A stretch of 64,000 bases of DNA from Thalassia testudinum (GCA_037157565.1 JAZHRO010000003.1:40127001-40191000), one strand, 5' to 3'; shown: positions 31,933-44,010, counted from the stretch's first letter. Translations and numbers: made by a program. The notes: generated from the letters alone by a model not told the origin.

Positions 31933-33699
31933 TGTTGAACGCGAGAATCTACGCTAACGTGTTTGGTTTTTGGAAAAACCCGTCGTTGTAGTTCGAAAGC
32001 GAAGGATTCGTGTTCAACAAATAATATTTATACCGAAATAAGAATTCCGGGTCGAACACAGGGAGGCGAATGTTTGATTTAAAAACTCCGCGTTTCTTTT
32101 TATTTTGTCACAAAGAAATTCAATTTAAACTATCTAAGTATCTACAACAAATAAAAGAGAGAGAGGGAGTAAGAGAGAGCGAAGGAATACTATACATGGA
32201 AATCAAAATGAGATGTAGAATAGACAAGGAATTTATCATAAAAGAGTTCTTTCATTACAACTAGAAAACATAAAACAATTACTCTAGAAAGCATTAAAAG
32301 AATGGAGGGAGAAATGTCCTCCTCGACGATCGCTCGGAGGACGAATAGACTACTCTAGAAAGCAGTAAATCTATACTAGAAAGCAGTAAAAAGAATAGGG
32401 AGAGAGAAATCCTCCTCGACGGTCGCTTGGAGGACGAGCCGGACGGGACGACGCCTGGACGAAGGAGAACGAAGCGGGACGAAGGAGGACGAAGCAGAAG
32501 AACGGGAACGAAGCAGCACGCCGTCGTCGTCGCGGGATCCACTTCCGAAGGGGGACGAAAATTTGGACTTTATCTCGCGAGAAGCATCCCGGGTGTGGGA
32601 CAAGCTTCTCTTGAGCTTTGGAGAGGTAGAGAGGAGAAGGAAGGGATGAAAATTTCGTATGGAGGGGGTCTCCTTTTATAGTTGCAAGGAGTGGGGGCAA
32701 AATGGACATTACATCTTCAAAATAATAAATAAGGGGTCTTTAGTGACGGATAAAACCGTCGCTAAAGCCCCGCCGTCGCCGTCGCCGCCGCACCCACGCG
32801 CGCCCACTCGGCTGGCCTGCGCGCGTAACGCAGACGCACGTCCGCGTCGTCTCAGCCGTCCGATCGCGAGATCGGACGGCTTAGATCGCGTCCGCGCCCG
32901 CTGCGTAGCGCGCCGCCCGCGTGCGATCGCGCGCCCAGCAGAGCGTCCAATTGCGCGTCGGCGCTATCGGGCGCGCGCGGCCGTTGGATCTTCATCCGAC
33001 GCTCGTGCGCGCCCGCTCGCCCGCGCCTTCGACCCCCTCTCCGCGGCTCGAACCCGCGACCTCCGCTTCGCCCGCAGCTGCGTCGCCGCTGCGCTACGCG
33101 GGCGAAATGGTCGCGCGGACGTTTTTAAACGCGCGCGACCGCAGCCGTTGGATCGAGATCCAACGGCGGAGAGGAGACGTTGCGCGGACTTCACAGGACT
33201 CCTGCGGCCGATTGGGCGGCTGGGATGGTGCCACGTGGTGCCATCTTGGCCGTCCATCTTCTGGAAGTTGTAGATGGTGCCACGGATGTCGGATTGACTC
33301 GATTTTTGTGTCGTTCGACTGCGATCGTCGATCCGAATTCATCCGTGTGGTCGGATTTTCCATCTGAAGTGCGGATTTACACCATCCTGGCCCTTGATCT
33401 TCTAGGGTTCCCCGATCTCTATCTGATGCTACGGATGCCTGATTAGGGCGATCTTGGAGTCGTTGAACTCCAATCGTCGCCCTGATCATATCCATACGGT
33501 TGGATCTTTGATCCGAGGCCCCGATAAAATATTTGCCCTGTCCAAGCACATAAAAGGAGATAATTAACCTCCATTTTATTCAAACTACTCGAAATGCAAG
33601 ATGATGCATGTAATGCAATATTTATATCATGAAATGCAATCCTATGCTTAAGAACATGCATAAATAGACATTTTAAGTAGTGTAAATGTGTTTACATCA
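31933..33699 (-). repeat. 5' LTR of element G (1767 bp)
   Basis: Same structure as the 3' LTR, offset by exactly 5986 bases with no net length change. TATA box at 32671-32680, tRNA-like module at 33045-33096. Transcription of G should start here and run toward lower coordinates. Confidence 0.95.
33045..33096 (-). other. tRNA-like module (A and B boxes) in 5' LTR G
   Basis: Second copy of the module at 27059-27110, with the same A and B boxes. One of the few LTR differences (CACCG against CGCCG) lies next to the A box. Confidence 0.5.
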
Positions 33700-34133
33700 A
33701 TATCTATATATATAGTAGTATTTATATAACTAAGTATTAGTATACATATATATATATATATTCATATATATATGTACACATATGTATTTACATATATACA
33801 TATACTTATATACATATATTTACATATATCTATATATATATTAGTACTTATAAAACTATGTATTAGTCTATATACATACATACATATATATCTATATATC
33901 CATATACTTATATATATATACATATATACCAACATATATACATATACTTATATACTTATAAATATATATATATATATACAAATATACATACATACATATA
34001 CATATATATATCTATAACTATATATACAGACATATATATATATATACTTATCTACATATATCTATATATACGTATATTACTATATACAAACACATATATA
34101 TATATACATCTATATAGTATCATATACATACAT

Positions 34134-34164
<31 letters not shown>

Positions 34165-35038
34165 GATCTATACATATATCTATCTATACATATACTTATA
34201 TATATATATTTACATACCTACATATATATACATATACATATGTACATATATAACTACATATATTTTTACCTATATATTTATAACCATATATATATATATA
34301 GATATATTTACATATATACACACACATATATATATATATTTTTTTCACATTATTTACCTTACGTGGTATCACGGGAATATCTGCACCAGTTGTTGATATT
34401 CCCCGATACACGCGTACAAAAAGCATGGTCACACTCATCTTCCACCATCCATCCTACACTCCACGCGGCACCTCGTCCTGTTGGTTGCGTCTTTCTAGAT
34501 GACGACCGACTTGACACCGTGCTACACTCCATCTCTGCTTCCACCCCCACCCCTTTAAACATATATAGTATATACATATATATCTATACTGTATTTATAT
34601 CTATTTCTCTTGCATGCTAGTAAAAAGATTAAAAAATATATATAAAAGAGAAAAGATATTCCTTGACTTGCAAGTAACCCGTCTTGCAAATAGCAAGACC
34701 CGTTTTGGAACCCTACTTTGGCTCAAAAGCCAAGAACCCAATTTTGCGGGTGTGCCTCAAGGACAGAGATTACCAGAAAAAATATAAATAGAAAAAGACC
34801 AAAAACGCAATAAATGAACGGAAGAGACTCGTTGTAGGAAAGGCGTAGAAACTTGACTTGTAACTCCACTTCCCTGAGTTCAACCCTAAGCCTAAAAGTG
34901 ACCAAGATAAAATCAAGTAGGCTAGGTTAAAAAAAAAAAAAAATTGTAAAGAGATTGTTAGGTCCGATTTAGGTTAACCACTACGCACACTTCAACAATA
35001 AAATCACCATATTAACAAACTATTCAGGTCTGACACCA
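33700..35038 (+). repeat. 3' LTR of element B, second fragment
   Basis: It resumes after element G with the duplicated ATATC (33700-33704). It runs through the rest of the TA microsatellite, the GGGAATATC/GATATTCCC hairpin (34373-34403) and the end TCTGACACCA at 35038, matching the 5' LTR end. With the first fragment the LTR is about 3.0 kb. Confidence 0.92.
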
Positions 35039-36079
35039 AGTCTCATTTTATAGATGCAAGGATTGGGGGGAATTTGGTCATTCCATATTGAAAAACATTA
35101 ATATTAGGTCTTTAGTGATGGATTTATTCGTCATTAAAGACCTACTGTGGGTGACATGTGCGGAGGGCTTAAACTTCATCTCACTCGAACCTTCCTCTGC
35201 CATGAGATCAAACGTCTAAAGGTGCGTCAAATCGCGCATCTAGCCGATCGCTTCATCTAACCCATCGAGGCTTGATCAGATGGCCCAAATCGCGCTCTCG
35301 TGCACAAAGGAAACATGCGCTGCACTAGAGTCGAACATGCGACCTCTTGCCCTATAGTGCCTCATCCGCTGTGCTATGAGGCTCTTTCAATCGCGTTTTT
35401 GTTTTAGCGCTCAGCTAATCTTGGCCGTTGGATGTTCATCCAACGACTAAGATCTTTAGTTGCTTAAGCCTTTAGATGAGGAGAGGTGTCTGAGGAGAGA
35501 GAGTGAGACGATGTGGCAAGTTCTCAACTATTGGATGGGCATCCAACAACAGAGATTCGTTGAGTGGGTGAAGAAGAAGGGCTGCTGCTAGTGTTGGGCT
35601 ACTGTGATGGGGCCACGTGGTCCCATCATGGCCGTCCATTTTCATTGAATTGTAGATGGTGCCACGGATGTCGGATTGGACCAATTTTCTTGTCGTTAGG
35701 CTACGATCGTCAATTCAAACACATCCGTGTGGTCGAATCTGTCATCTAAGGTGCGGATTGACACCATCTTAACCCTTGATTTTTGAACTTCCCTAGACTA
35801 TATCTAGTGCTACCGATGTCCGATCGGGGCCATCTTGGAGTCGTTGAACTCCAGTTGTTGCCCTGATCAGATCCATATGGTTGGATCCTCAATCTGAGGC
35901 CCTAATTAAAAGTCACCCAGTCCCTGGCCAAAAAAGGAGACAATTACTATACAATTTGTACGATTCAACCTAAATGCATGATTATGCGTGTTATGCAATA
36001 TTTACAATGCATGATGCTCTTATTGTACTAAGAACATGCATTAATAGACATTTTTGGCTATTTATTTTTATGCACATCA
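35039..36079 (-). repeat. 5' LTR of element I, second fragment (U3 side)
   Basis: Bases 35039-35043 are the duplicated AGTCT; the LTR continues from there to TTATGCACATCA at 36079, matching the end of the G LTR (TTTACATCA). The TATA box (sense CTATAAAATG) begins within about ten bases of the B insertion, at 35045-35054. Further on are an inverted repeat at 35107-35142, a tRNA-like module at 35328-35376 and CATCCAACG inverted repeats near 35430 and 35533-35550. Joined, the two fragments make about 1.65 kb, close to the 1767 bases of LTR G. The next five bases (CTTGG) are the expected right target duplication. Confidence 0.8.
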
Positions 36080-36960
36080 CTTGGTTCGAACCCGATTACC
36101 TACCTAAGCCGTACACCTTAGCTACTATCCACTGTAGGCAGCCCTGGTCCCGAGTGTGTTCATGCCTGATTACCCGAATGCCCAGTTCTCCCTTGAGAAA
36201 GAGAAGGATGGGAGAGAGAGCGAGAGAGTGCTAGGTTTAGGGGGGTTTTGCACTGAGGAGATCTGAACACTTGGCTAAATTTAGATGTATTACCCCCATG
36301 TGTGAGAAGAGAAAGAAGAGAAGCCATGGAAGAGCTAAGGCAGAGAAAGAAAGAAGAAGAAGAGGAGTTGAGAAAGGAAGAAGAGGAGAATAAGGAAGAC
36401 TAAGTGCTCTTGCACTATACCAATTGCTTGTGCACTGTTGAAATGTTTACGTGGTTCGACACTGTGCATTTATTTAGATTATTATGTAAATAGTATATAT
36501 GTATCTAGACTAAACAAATTGGTGATCTAAATCACCATTCTTTTATTCTAGATCTCTTTTTGCCTTTTCAAACTATTGAAATACTCATGTTCTGCATAGA
36601 TGATCAATTTTGAGTAATTGTTATGCATTGTAATATCATTCTTGGCTTGGTTATTGTGCTCATTTATATTATCTATTGAGATTAGCTCGTGAATGCCATA
36701 TTTACTCCCAACAAATGACCTCGGACTTCATTTCTGACATTCTGAGCAAATAAATTTTATTTGTTGTTCGATTTATTGTGGATTTCAAACTACAATGACA
36801 ATACTTTAATTTAAATCCTCGATAGATCGCATCATCAACACCTAATCAAGAAAACACTAAATCAAGGCTCTACCATTCACTTGAATCTTTAAAATTTGGA
36901 CTTAATAACCTATTTGCAAACCACTCAGATTGATTTTTGGGCTCATTATCTAACTCATCC
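36080..36960. other. Unassigned stretch between element I and element C
   Basis: No gene recognised. A tRNA-like pair of boxes sits at 36083-36124 on the minus strand (TAGCTAAGGT, then GGGTTCGAACC, only 21 bases apart). A purine-rich low-complexity run is at 36300-36405. The phrase TTTACGTGGTTCGAC at 36447-36461 is of a kind often seen in plant LTRs. It may be LTR remnant of an older element or the decayed 5' end of element C. Confidence 0.4.
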
Positions 36961-37525
36961 TCAACCTTAAGTTTGGTTAGGTGAAGTTGATCCACCTAGT
37001 GGGTCAACCAACCTTCAAATTAGGTCACCAGGCACAAATCAAATCTAAAGTTCAAGTGAAATTCTAAGCACCTTAATTCAAGTTTAAAATTTGGTAGATT
37101 TAACAGGTCAAGTTGTTCATTCCGGTCTACTTGGACCAGCAGTGACAAGGAAGGTTGAGTGGGGGAAGCCCTGTAATCCGTGGGGATGCTCTACCGTGTT
37201 GGGGTCATCGCTGGACTCTCCCTTCCTTGCTACCCAAGTATTTCTCAGGTGGACGACTTTTCGATCAAGAGGTATCATCTGCCTTGAACCCCCTTAGTCA
37301 TTCAAAGATTTTTTTGGTGCCTTGATTGGGTCCATCACATATTCTGCCTCTCATTTGGTTCCTTAGTGCATGTTCTGCTGGAGGTCCTGAAGACCACCCT
37401 TAATGCCTCCATTAGCTGTTCATTGCCATCAAGGCCAAGCCTCGACTCACTTGTTTGTGCCACCTCCAGACCATATCGATATCTCTTCTTATTCATCTAA
37501 GCCTAGATCTCCTTCATCCAAAGCC

Positions 37526-39215
37526 ATGGAACACCAAACAGAAGATGAAAACAATCTCCAGAATCATCTTCAGCACCTCAATGATCTATTCCACGCATTC
37601 ATGAATCCACCATAGCGTCCTATGATGAAAGATCATTATAATCCCATCGTGGGAGAATCAAACCTAGAGTTCAAATCCCTGGTGGAGGACCTGATATTGA
37701 ACTCAAGCCCAACATGATTTTTTCTATCCCTAAATTTCATGGGCTAAACTTTGATGTCCCCTTCCAGCATATCAAACAACTCAAGCATCTGGCCCAGACC
37801 TTTTGGACAGCTACTCAAGATTGAGACATCCTACTCATGAAGATGTTTTCCTTCTCCCTCATGGACTTGGCTACCCACTTGTACCAATCCGTAACTTGTC
37901 TGATAAACACATGGGCAGAACATCAATCCAAATTTCTAAAAAAGTTTCTTCCCGTTGGTTGGACAAATACTTTGAGGCACCAAATCATGCACTTTAGTCA
38001 GAATGTAGGAGAACCACTTCATGAGGCAAAGGATTGCTTCTTGGATCTCATGTGGAAATGCCCCCATCGTGGAGTTCCTAAATGGGAACAAGTGTAGACT
38101 TTTTACCAGGGACTCCATGAAGATATCAAATTATTTGTCAATGCGACCTGTGGTGGCAACATCATGGGTCAACATGAGGACACCGTGTGGGAGATTCTGT
38201 AGAATATGTTCAAGAACTCCATCAATAATGAATCCATAGGCGTATTTGACCAGATGACTACCCGTGCATTGACGAACACCTGGGGGGCACATGAAACCCA
38301 AGGCCTATCAGCACCTGTCAATTTGGAACTAGTGGCCAATTAACTGGACAAAGTCTCGATTATCGAGAAAAAGTTGGATGAATTGACCTGACACTTGTAG
38401 AGGGCCACCTCAGCATAGCAAAACCTGTTTGCATAACCATCCCCTAGTAGGGAGGCTATCCATAACATCTATCATCACTCTTCCCCGGGGATAGACTCGT
38501 ATCCACCCCCATCTGATCCTGGTTTAGGAGGACACTCCGGAACTCCCTGCTCTAGTTGAGGGAACTCTGAACCCTCGTATTCTGACATCTTTGGGATTCC
38601 TCGAACCTACGAGGACCTCAATGCCATCCAGAATGATCCATTCTCAAACACTTATAATCCTGGAAGGCATAATCATCCAAATTTTTTGTGGTCAGGGAAT
38701 AATCAAAATCTGACAACCACAAGCTCCATGCCCATATCAGCCTTTTCAGCCTAGGCCCAATCCATATTGTTAATCCGGGCCAACATAGGAAGATCAAATG
38801 TCTCTAATCCTTCAAACCCTGGCTGACATTCAAAAGACGAATGTGCCATGCAGAAACAACATAAGGACAAGATCACTGAGGTCCATAATCACTTTGCACA
38901 GATGGCGAATTCTCACTAGCCTGGTGCACTTCTTTCACAACCTCTACCTAATTTGAATAACGTGCTGAAATAGAGGCATGTTATGAACCCAAATCAGGGC
39001 CAAGCTCACATTGTCTATCAGGCCCTTTCTGCTCCATCACCTGATGGGATGGAGGCTTCGACATCAAACTTGGGATATCAATAGCAACCACCACTTCTAC
39101 CAACTCCAAACCCAAACTAGGCAGGACTAAATTTTGTTACCACCTGTAGTGGCAAAACAACTCAAGATCCACCTTATCCTAGCCACTATTAGCTTGGTAG
39201 TTTAGAGCCTAACCC
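37526..39215 (+). pseudogene. gag: gag of element C, broken
   Basis: ATG at 37526 (MEHQTEDENNLQNHLQHLNDLF) aligns with the gag start of element A. A TAG follows at the position after NPP; element A has different stops nearby. Core motifs are scattered over several frames: SFSLMDLATHLYQS, FLKKFLPVGWTNTLRHQIMHF and KCPHRGVPKWEQV at 37837-38097, then MENS-type helices, KKLDELT near 38370, and NDPFSNTYNPGR near 38630-38670. Multiple frameshifts and stops rule out function. Confidence 0.82.
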
Positions 39216-40160
39216 TAGGTTGGTTATCCAAAACACCCCTATCTCAGATCTAGAACCTGAACCAATCCTAGTGGAACCTATAGAGGTTCTGATTCTTGAA
39301 CCTATGTCCAAAGGAAAGAGGAAACTGAAACCCATGGCACTTGAGGAAGATCTGGTCAAGCTCTTTGAACAAGTCCAGAAAAAAATCCCCTTAATGGATG
39401 CGATTCGCCACATACCGGGATAAGCGAGATTTCTGAAGGATTTATGTACTCTAAGTGTAACCTATGAACCAAAGATGGGAGTCTGATCATATTGTCTGAG
39501 CAAGTCATCTTGATCATTTTGAGCAAGCTCCTGCAAAAAGGAAAAGATCCTGGCTTCCCTTTAATCTCCTGTAAAATTTGTGATCTAGAGTTTGATCGAG
39601 CTTTATTGGATTTAGGAGCCTCCATAAATTTGATACCAACATCCCTATTAGACCATTTTAGGAAACTGGGCTCAAACTGACAGAGGTGACTTTATAGTTA
39701 GTAGATTGATCAATCAAGTCTCCTAGAGAAATTCTCGAGGATGTTCTGGATCAAAATCATGATTTCTACTTTCCAGTGGACTTTATTTCATTAGATATGG
39801 ATACTCCTGAGAATCTGAAGAATACACAGATTATTTTTAGAAGACCATTCCTAGCCATAGTTAAGGCAAATTTCAATTGTGAAGAGGGAAATATAAAAGA
39901 TTGATTTCTTCAAGGCCCAGAAAGGAATAAACTGTGGGGTAATTGAGGAAATATGTGAAATTAGTTCTATGGTTGTGGACCCACTTTTAAAGGAAGACTG
40001 ATTATCCCTAATGCTCAATCACAAGAAAATTCTGACCCACAGTTAAGGGAGCCCAGAACTGGCCTAGATTTATCTATAGCTCCCACTTTATCTTATGAGG
40101 CCCATCCCGAACCCCCACCTATTGCCGATAACACAGTTATGGAATTGAAACCTCCTCTCG
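39216..40160 (+). pseudogene. Protease region of element C, broken
   Basis: 39220-39423 gives the linker (KGKRKLKPMALEEDLVKLFE, then PLMDAIRHIPG) followed by a stop. The active site DRALLDLGASINLIPTSLLDH is at about 39594-39655. The downstream strand is readable only in pieces (FRRPFLAI-like near 39838-39860). The DLG active site is kept. Stops at 39421, 39678 and elsewhere break the frame. Confidence 0.78.
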
Positions 40161-41196
40161 ATCATCTAAAATATATCTTCTTGGGTTCTAATCAAATATT
40201 TCCTGTGATCATCAATTCCCGACGCACATCTGATCAGGAAGCAAAGCTGATTTCTATTCTCTAGCATCATCGGAGTGCCATTGGATGAGCTCTAGATGAT
40301 ATGACTGGTATCAGTCCCTCCTATTGTACAGACCACATTTACATCGAAGAGGGATCATGGCCATCCAGAGAGATGTAGAGAAGACTCAATCCAAATCTAC
40401 AAGAGGTCATGAAAAAGGAGATCATCAAGTGGTTAGATGCTGGGATCATTTATCCAATCTCTAACAGCCGCTGGGTCAGCCTAATCCATGTTGTGCCTAA
40501 GATGATAGGGCTCATCGTTATCACGACTGAATTTGAGAGACCAGCCCGACTTGCATCGCTAATTCATGAAGAGTCTACATTGATTACCGAAGACTGAATG
40601 CCTCTATGAAGAAAGATCATTTCCCACTACTATTTATTAATCAGATTCTTATGAAATTGGTGGGAAATCGATTCTTCTATTTGGTACATACGCATTCCCT
40701 AGGTTGTTGTTTGCACTATGCAATGCACCTGCCACCTTTCAGTGGTGAATGATAGCGATATTCTCTCACATGGTAGGTAAGCACCTTGAAGTATTCATGG
40801 ACGACTTCTTGATATTTGGTGAATCTTTTGATGAGTGCCTCCTGCATCTGGTCGAAATCCTCAAAAGATGCATTGAGGTGAACCTGGTTCTCTCCTGGGA
40901 AAAGGGCCACTTTATGGTCCAGAAGTCATCTTCCTGGGTTATCTTATTTCCGAGAGAGGTATTCAAATCGATCGAACCAAGGTGAATTTTATTTCCGAAC
41001 TTCCTATGCCTAACTCAATTAAAGATATCAAATCATTCTTGGGGAACGTTGGATTTTATTGTAGATTCATATCTGATTTCTCCAAGACCGCATGCCCTTT
41101 GGTAAACCTCCTCTCAGAAGGCACACCTTTGGAGATGACAAGTGAGTGCATTCACGCATTTGAGATCCTGCATGACCAATTCACCCAAGCACCAAT
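40161..41196 (+). pseudogene. Reverse transcriptase of element C, internal deletion
   Basis: 40409-40597 encodes KKEIIKWLDAGIIYPISNSR. Near 40683 the palm is deleted: NRFFYL jumps to sequence matching GTYAF, losing roughly 27 residues that in element B include GFSGYNQVAI and QEKTTF. Then CNAPATFQW, a TGA, and EVFMDDFLIFGESFDECLLHL at 40749-40985 follow. VNLVLSWEKGHFMV keeps the Trp codon that is TAG in elements A, B and E. The thumb region (SFLGNVGFYCRFISDFSKT) follows at 40982. Inactive. Confidence 0.83.
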
Positions 41197-41610
41197 CCTG
41201 CAATCCCCTGACTGGTCTCATCCCTTAGAGATCATGTGTGATGCGTTTGACTATCCAGTGGGAGCTGTGTTAGGGCAGAAAATTGACGGGAAATCATTGG
41301 TCATATATTACGCTAGCAAGAAATTAGATGAGGATCAGCGTAGCTACATAATTACAGAGAAAGAGCTGTTGGCTATCGTATTTAGCCTATAAAAATTCAG
41401 ATCATACCTCCTGGGTTCCCATGTCATTATATACTCTGATCACATCGTAGTGAGGCACTTACTCATGAAGAAGGATGCAAAACCTAGATTACTCCGATGG
41501 ATCTTGCTGTTGCAAGAATTTGACTTTGAAATTCGCGACAAGGTGGGAAAGCAGAATGTGGTAGCTGACCATTTATCTCGCCTTCCTTCTTCATTCATTG
41601 ACCCATCCGG
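41197..41610 (+). pseudogene. RNase H domain of element C, one stop
   Basis: Acidic motifs are MCDAFDYPVGAVLG, ITEKELLAIVF, YSDHIVVRHL and [10 protein letters not shown]. The first motif has Phe for Ser (DAFD). A TAA near 41391 interrupts it, and the frame then continues unchanged. Confidence 0.83.
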
Positions 41611-42904
41611 ACCTATTACCGAGCACCTTCCAGATGAACATCTGTTAGCTAATAATGAGCTTCCCTTGTTTGCTGACATGGTGAACTACTTGGTTATGGG
41701 GAAAGTTCTGCAAGATTAGGCGACTTCCAGACGGGACAAGTTGATTTCCAATGCCAAGTACTACATTTGGGAAGAACTATGTCTTTTCCATATTGGCAAT
41801 GATCAGGTTATGCAGAGATGCATTTCTGACAACGAGGTCAATAACATCATCTCATTGTATCATGACCAGTCCTGTGGTGGCCATTTCTTTTGTCAGAAAA
41901 TCACAGCGAAGATCCTTTAGTGTGGGTTCTTCTAGCCCACATTGTTCAAAGATGCACAAACCTATTGTAGGGCATGCACTCATTGTCAAACCTTAGGAAA
42001 CATGGGCCCACATGATATGATGACCTTGAATTTGATCATTGTGTGTGAAATCTTTGACATCTGAGGAATTTATTTCATGGGATCTAATGGCTTCGAATAT
42101 ATCTTACCCATTGTTGATTACGTCTCTAAATGGATCGAAGCCATCCCCACTAGTACAAGTGACCATAAAGTTATTCTTCGATTCATTCAGGAGAACATCT
42201 TTTCTAGTTTTGGGGTTCCAAAAGCCATCATCAGTGATGGCAGGTCTTATTTCACCAATGTGCACTTCCAGTCCCTAATGAAAGTGTACGGGGTGTCACA
42301 TCGTATCTGAACTCCTTACCACCCCCAGACTAATAGATTGACAGAACTATCAAATTGGGAGATCAAGAAGATCCTGCAGGTCACTATTCGACTGAATAGG
42401 GAGGATTGGTTTACCTGCCTTCCGGAAGCCTTATGGGCATATAGGACAGCCCATAAGAGCCAAGTAGGCATGTCTTCCTTCAGACTCGTGCACAGGAAGG
42501 CATGTCACCTCCCAGTGGAAATGGAGCATAAGGCCTACTGGGCGGTACGAAAGTGCAATCTAGATTTTGTGAAGGCTGGAATCCACCACCAGTTGCAATT
42601 AAGCGTGATCAAAGAACTACGCAATGATGCATACGAGAACTCACGAAACTGCAAAGAGCAAGTGAAAGCCTTCCATGACAAGCACTTCTCACGAAAATCA
42701 TTCCATCTTGGTCAGAAAGTGCTACTCTTTGATGCTAAACTCAAAATCTTCCTACGAAAACTTAGATCCAAATGGATTAGACCATTTCTGGTGAGACAAG
42801 TATTCAGAAATGGAGTTGTCAAAATCAGTGAACTCAACCTCAGTTTTGAACCTTTTGATGTGAATGGTCAGAGACTCAAACCATTTATTGAACTTACTAA
42901 CTAA
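41611..42904 (+). pseudogene. Integrase of element C, first catalytic Asp lost
   Basis: The zinc domain is recognisable but broken (CGGHF near 41873, HCQ near 41984, with stops). The usual IWGIDFMG reads I-stop-GIYFMG: Trp became TGA and the first catalytic Asp became Tyr. From 42077 the reading is mostly open: D2 in AIISDGRSYF, Glu in LTELSNWEIKK, one TGA at 42308. The C-terminal segment from 42338 has 188 codons without a stop, ending VNGQRLKPFIELTN at 42904. The end point matches integrase of A. Confidence 0.85.
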
Positions 42905-43860
42905 AATTTGGCTGCAGTATCTTTTGATCTCCATTCTCCATGAGATTCATTGCACATGGTTGATGGTGTTAAACTTAGTGCTTAATAGGAGGCAAACCAT
43001 CATCTTTTGAAAAACCTGAAACTTTCCTGTCATATTCTTTTGCAGAATTAATATTGGACTATAGGGTTCATCCATTAAAATAGCTGACTCCACCTTTGAT
43101 ACTTGATCAGAGCTAGAAATTGTTCACAACAGTCATTTTGACCCGGTCACCACCCACCTATTCTAGTGTATGATTCTATTTGAACTCGAACCCACCAAAT
43201 TTACATTGAGGGCATTACAAATCTTAAGCATGGGGGGGTAACTAAAGTGCAAAGTGCTATGAAATCAATGCATGGAAGGGTTTCATCGAAAAACAAAGGA
43301 GAAAAGAGGAAAGGAGAGGTCATTTTGAGCTAAATGAGAAATGAGAGGGAAGGAAATAAAAAAGAAAAGAATGAAGAAAAAGGAGCAAACAAAAAGAAAA
43401 GAAAATGAATTAGTCCCTTGAAATTTAATATAGAACCTACCTAACTTCTGGGTTGGATCGGTTATAGAATTAAGAATTGGAAGGCAAAAACTTAGGGAAT
43501 TAGTGGTGGATACTGACCTTAGGCCTCTTAGATCTATTATAAGGTTTAAACACTTAAGTATTTGTTAAGATCTGCATTAATCCTTAAGAGGTTGAGGAAA
43601 GTGTGAGGCTGATGTAATAGGTCTAAGGCTTAGAGATTATTCGGCCGTGTTGCTTGCCCTTTGGTTTTGGAGACTTGGTAACCAAAGCACCCAAAAATCA
43701 CAAACATAGTTTGGTTTAGTGTGCTTAATAAAGAAAATCATGCCAAAAGTGTTCTACTCTAAAAAGTCATCTCGAAGATCTAGCTTAGGAGTGACTCGAG
43801 AACAAAAGTTGATTGGACGAGTTCCTGATTCGGAGAGGTAGGAAATTCCCCGCGAAGATG
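42905..43860 (+). other. 3' non-coding region of element C
   Basis: Contains the conserved block GGTGTTAAACTTAGTGC (42966-42982), AGGAGGCAA beside it, and an internal PPT module (43207-43240) with TTAAGCATGGGGGGGTA. A purine-rich A/G run (43280-43420) follows. It matches 1-900 of element A on the opposite strand. Confidence 0.7.
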
Positions 43861-44010
43861 CGTAATAACATACCATCTCCTCGATGTTTGTCTCCTAAGA
43901 TATCTAAATATCCTACAGGGGGCATGTGAGCACATTGTGCTGGTTCAGGTGCCACGATTGAGATTATCCCAAAATGTTGATTGCCAGGGCCTAAATTTAG
44001 CTACAGAATA

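Larger units (their letters stand above)
25947..33699 (-). mobile_element. Element G: young, complete, non-autonomous LTR retrotransposon
   Basis: Two 1767-base LTRs (25947-27713 and 31933-33699) bound a 4.2-kb interior, with ATATC on both outer sides (25942-25946 and 33700-33704). The PBS lies beside the right LTR and the PPT beside the left one, so it reads on the minus strand. About eight differences were counted between the LTRs by eye (for example TGTTGAGCGC against TGTTGAACGC). The LTR has kept many CpG sites that are decayed in its relative I. The interior encodes one 609-codon ORF and no protease, RT or integrase, so movement would need outside enzymes. LTR and leader are related to element I. 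Confidence 0.95.
12868..35038 (+). mobile_element. Element B: nearly complete Athila-like retrotransposon, interrupted by element G
   Basis: The order is 5' LTR, PBS, leader, gag, protease, RT, RNase H, integrase, 3' non-coding region, PPT and 3' LTR, all on the plus strand. Both outer edges are flanked by AGTCT (12863-12867 and 35039-35043), a 5-base target duplication as expected for gypsy integrase. The host site is the LTR of element I, next to its TATA box. The 3' LTR contains the complete element G. Several stops and at least three frameshifts make B non-functional, but most catalytic motifs remain, so it is the best guide to the coding capacity of this family. Confidence 0.93.
36960..43860 (+). 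mobile_element. Element C: decayed Athila-like retrotransposon, LTRs not found
   Basis: Leader (36970-37525), gag, protease, RT, RNase H, integrase and 3' non-coding region all match element A closely in the opposite orientation. No PBS or LTR could be identified on either side. Limits are where similarity to A is still visible: the left side fades near 36960, and the right side is still alike at 43855, which corresponds to the window start in A. There are many stops and two clear deletions, so it is an older, inactive copy. Confidence 0.85.

Noticed and set aside
25947..33699. Segmental duplication of 1.77 kb
   Set aside because: The two copies are the LTRs of one element: TG/CA ends, PBS, PPT and a 5-base target duplication are all in place.
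33772..34620. Tyr/Ile-rich ORFs near 34000 and 14400
   Set aside because: Translation of the TA microsatellite.
37091..37297. Small plus-strand ORF before gag of element C
   Set aside because: The same sequence in the leader of A has no matching frame, so it is untranslated leader.
43207..43240. Terminal PPT and 3' LTR start of element C
   Set aside because: The same tract in element A is followed by shared sequence for at least 600 bases with no LTR-like TG start, and E, F and G show that this tract is the internal one.
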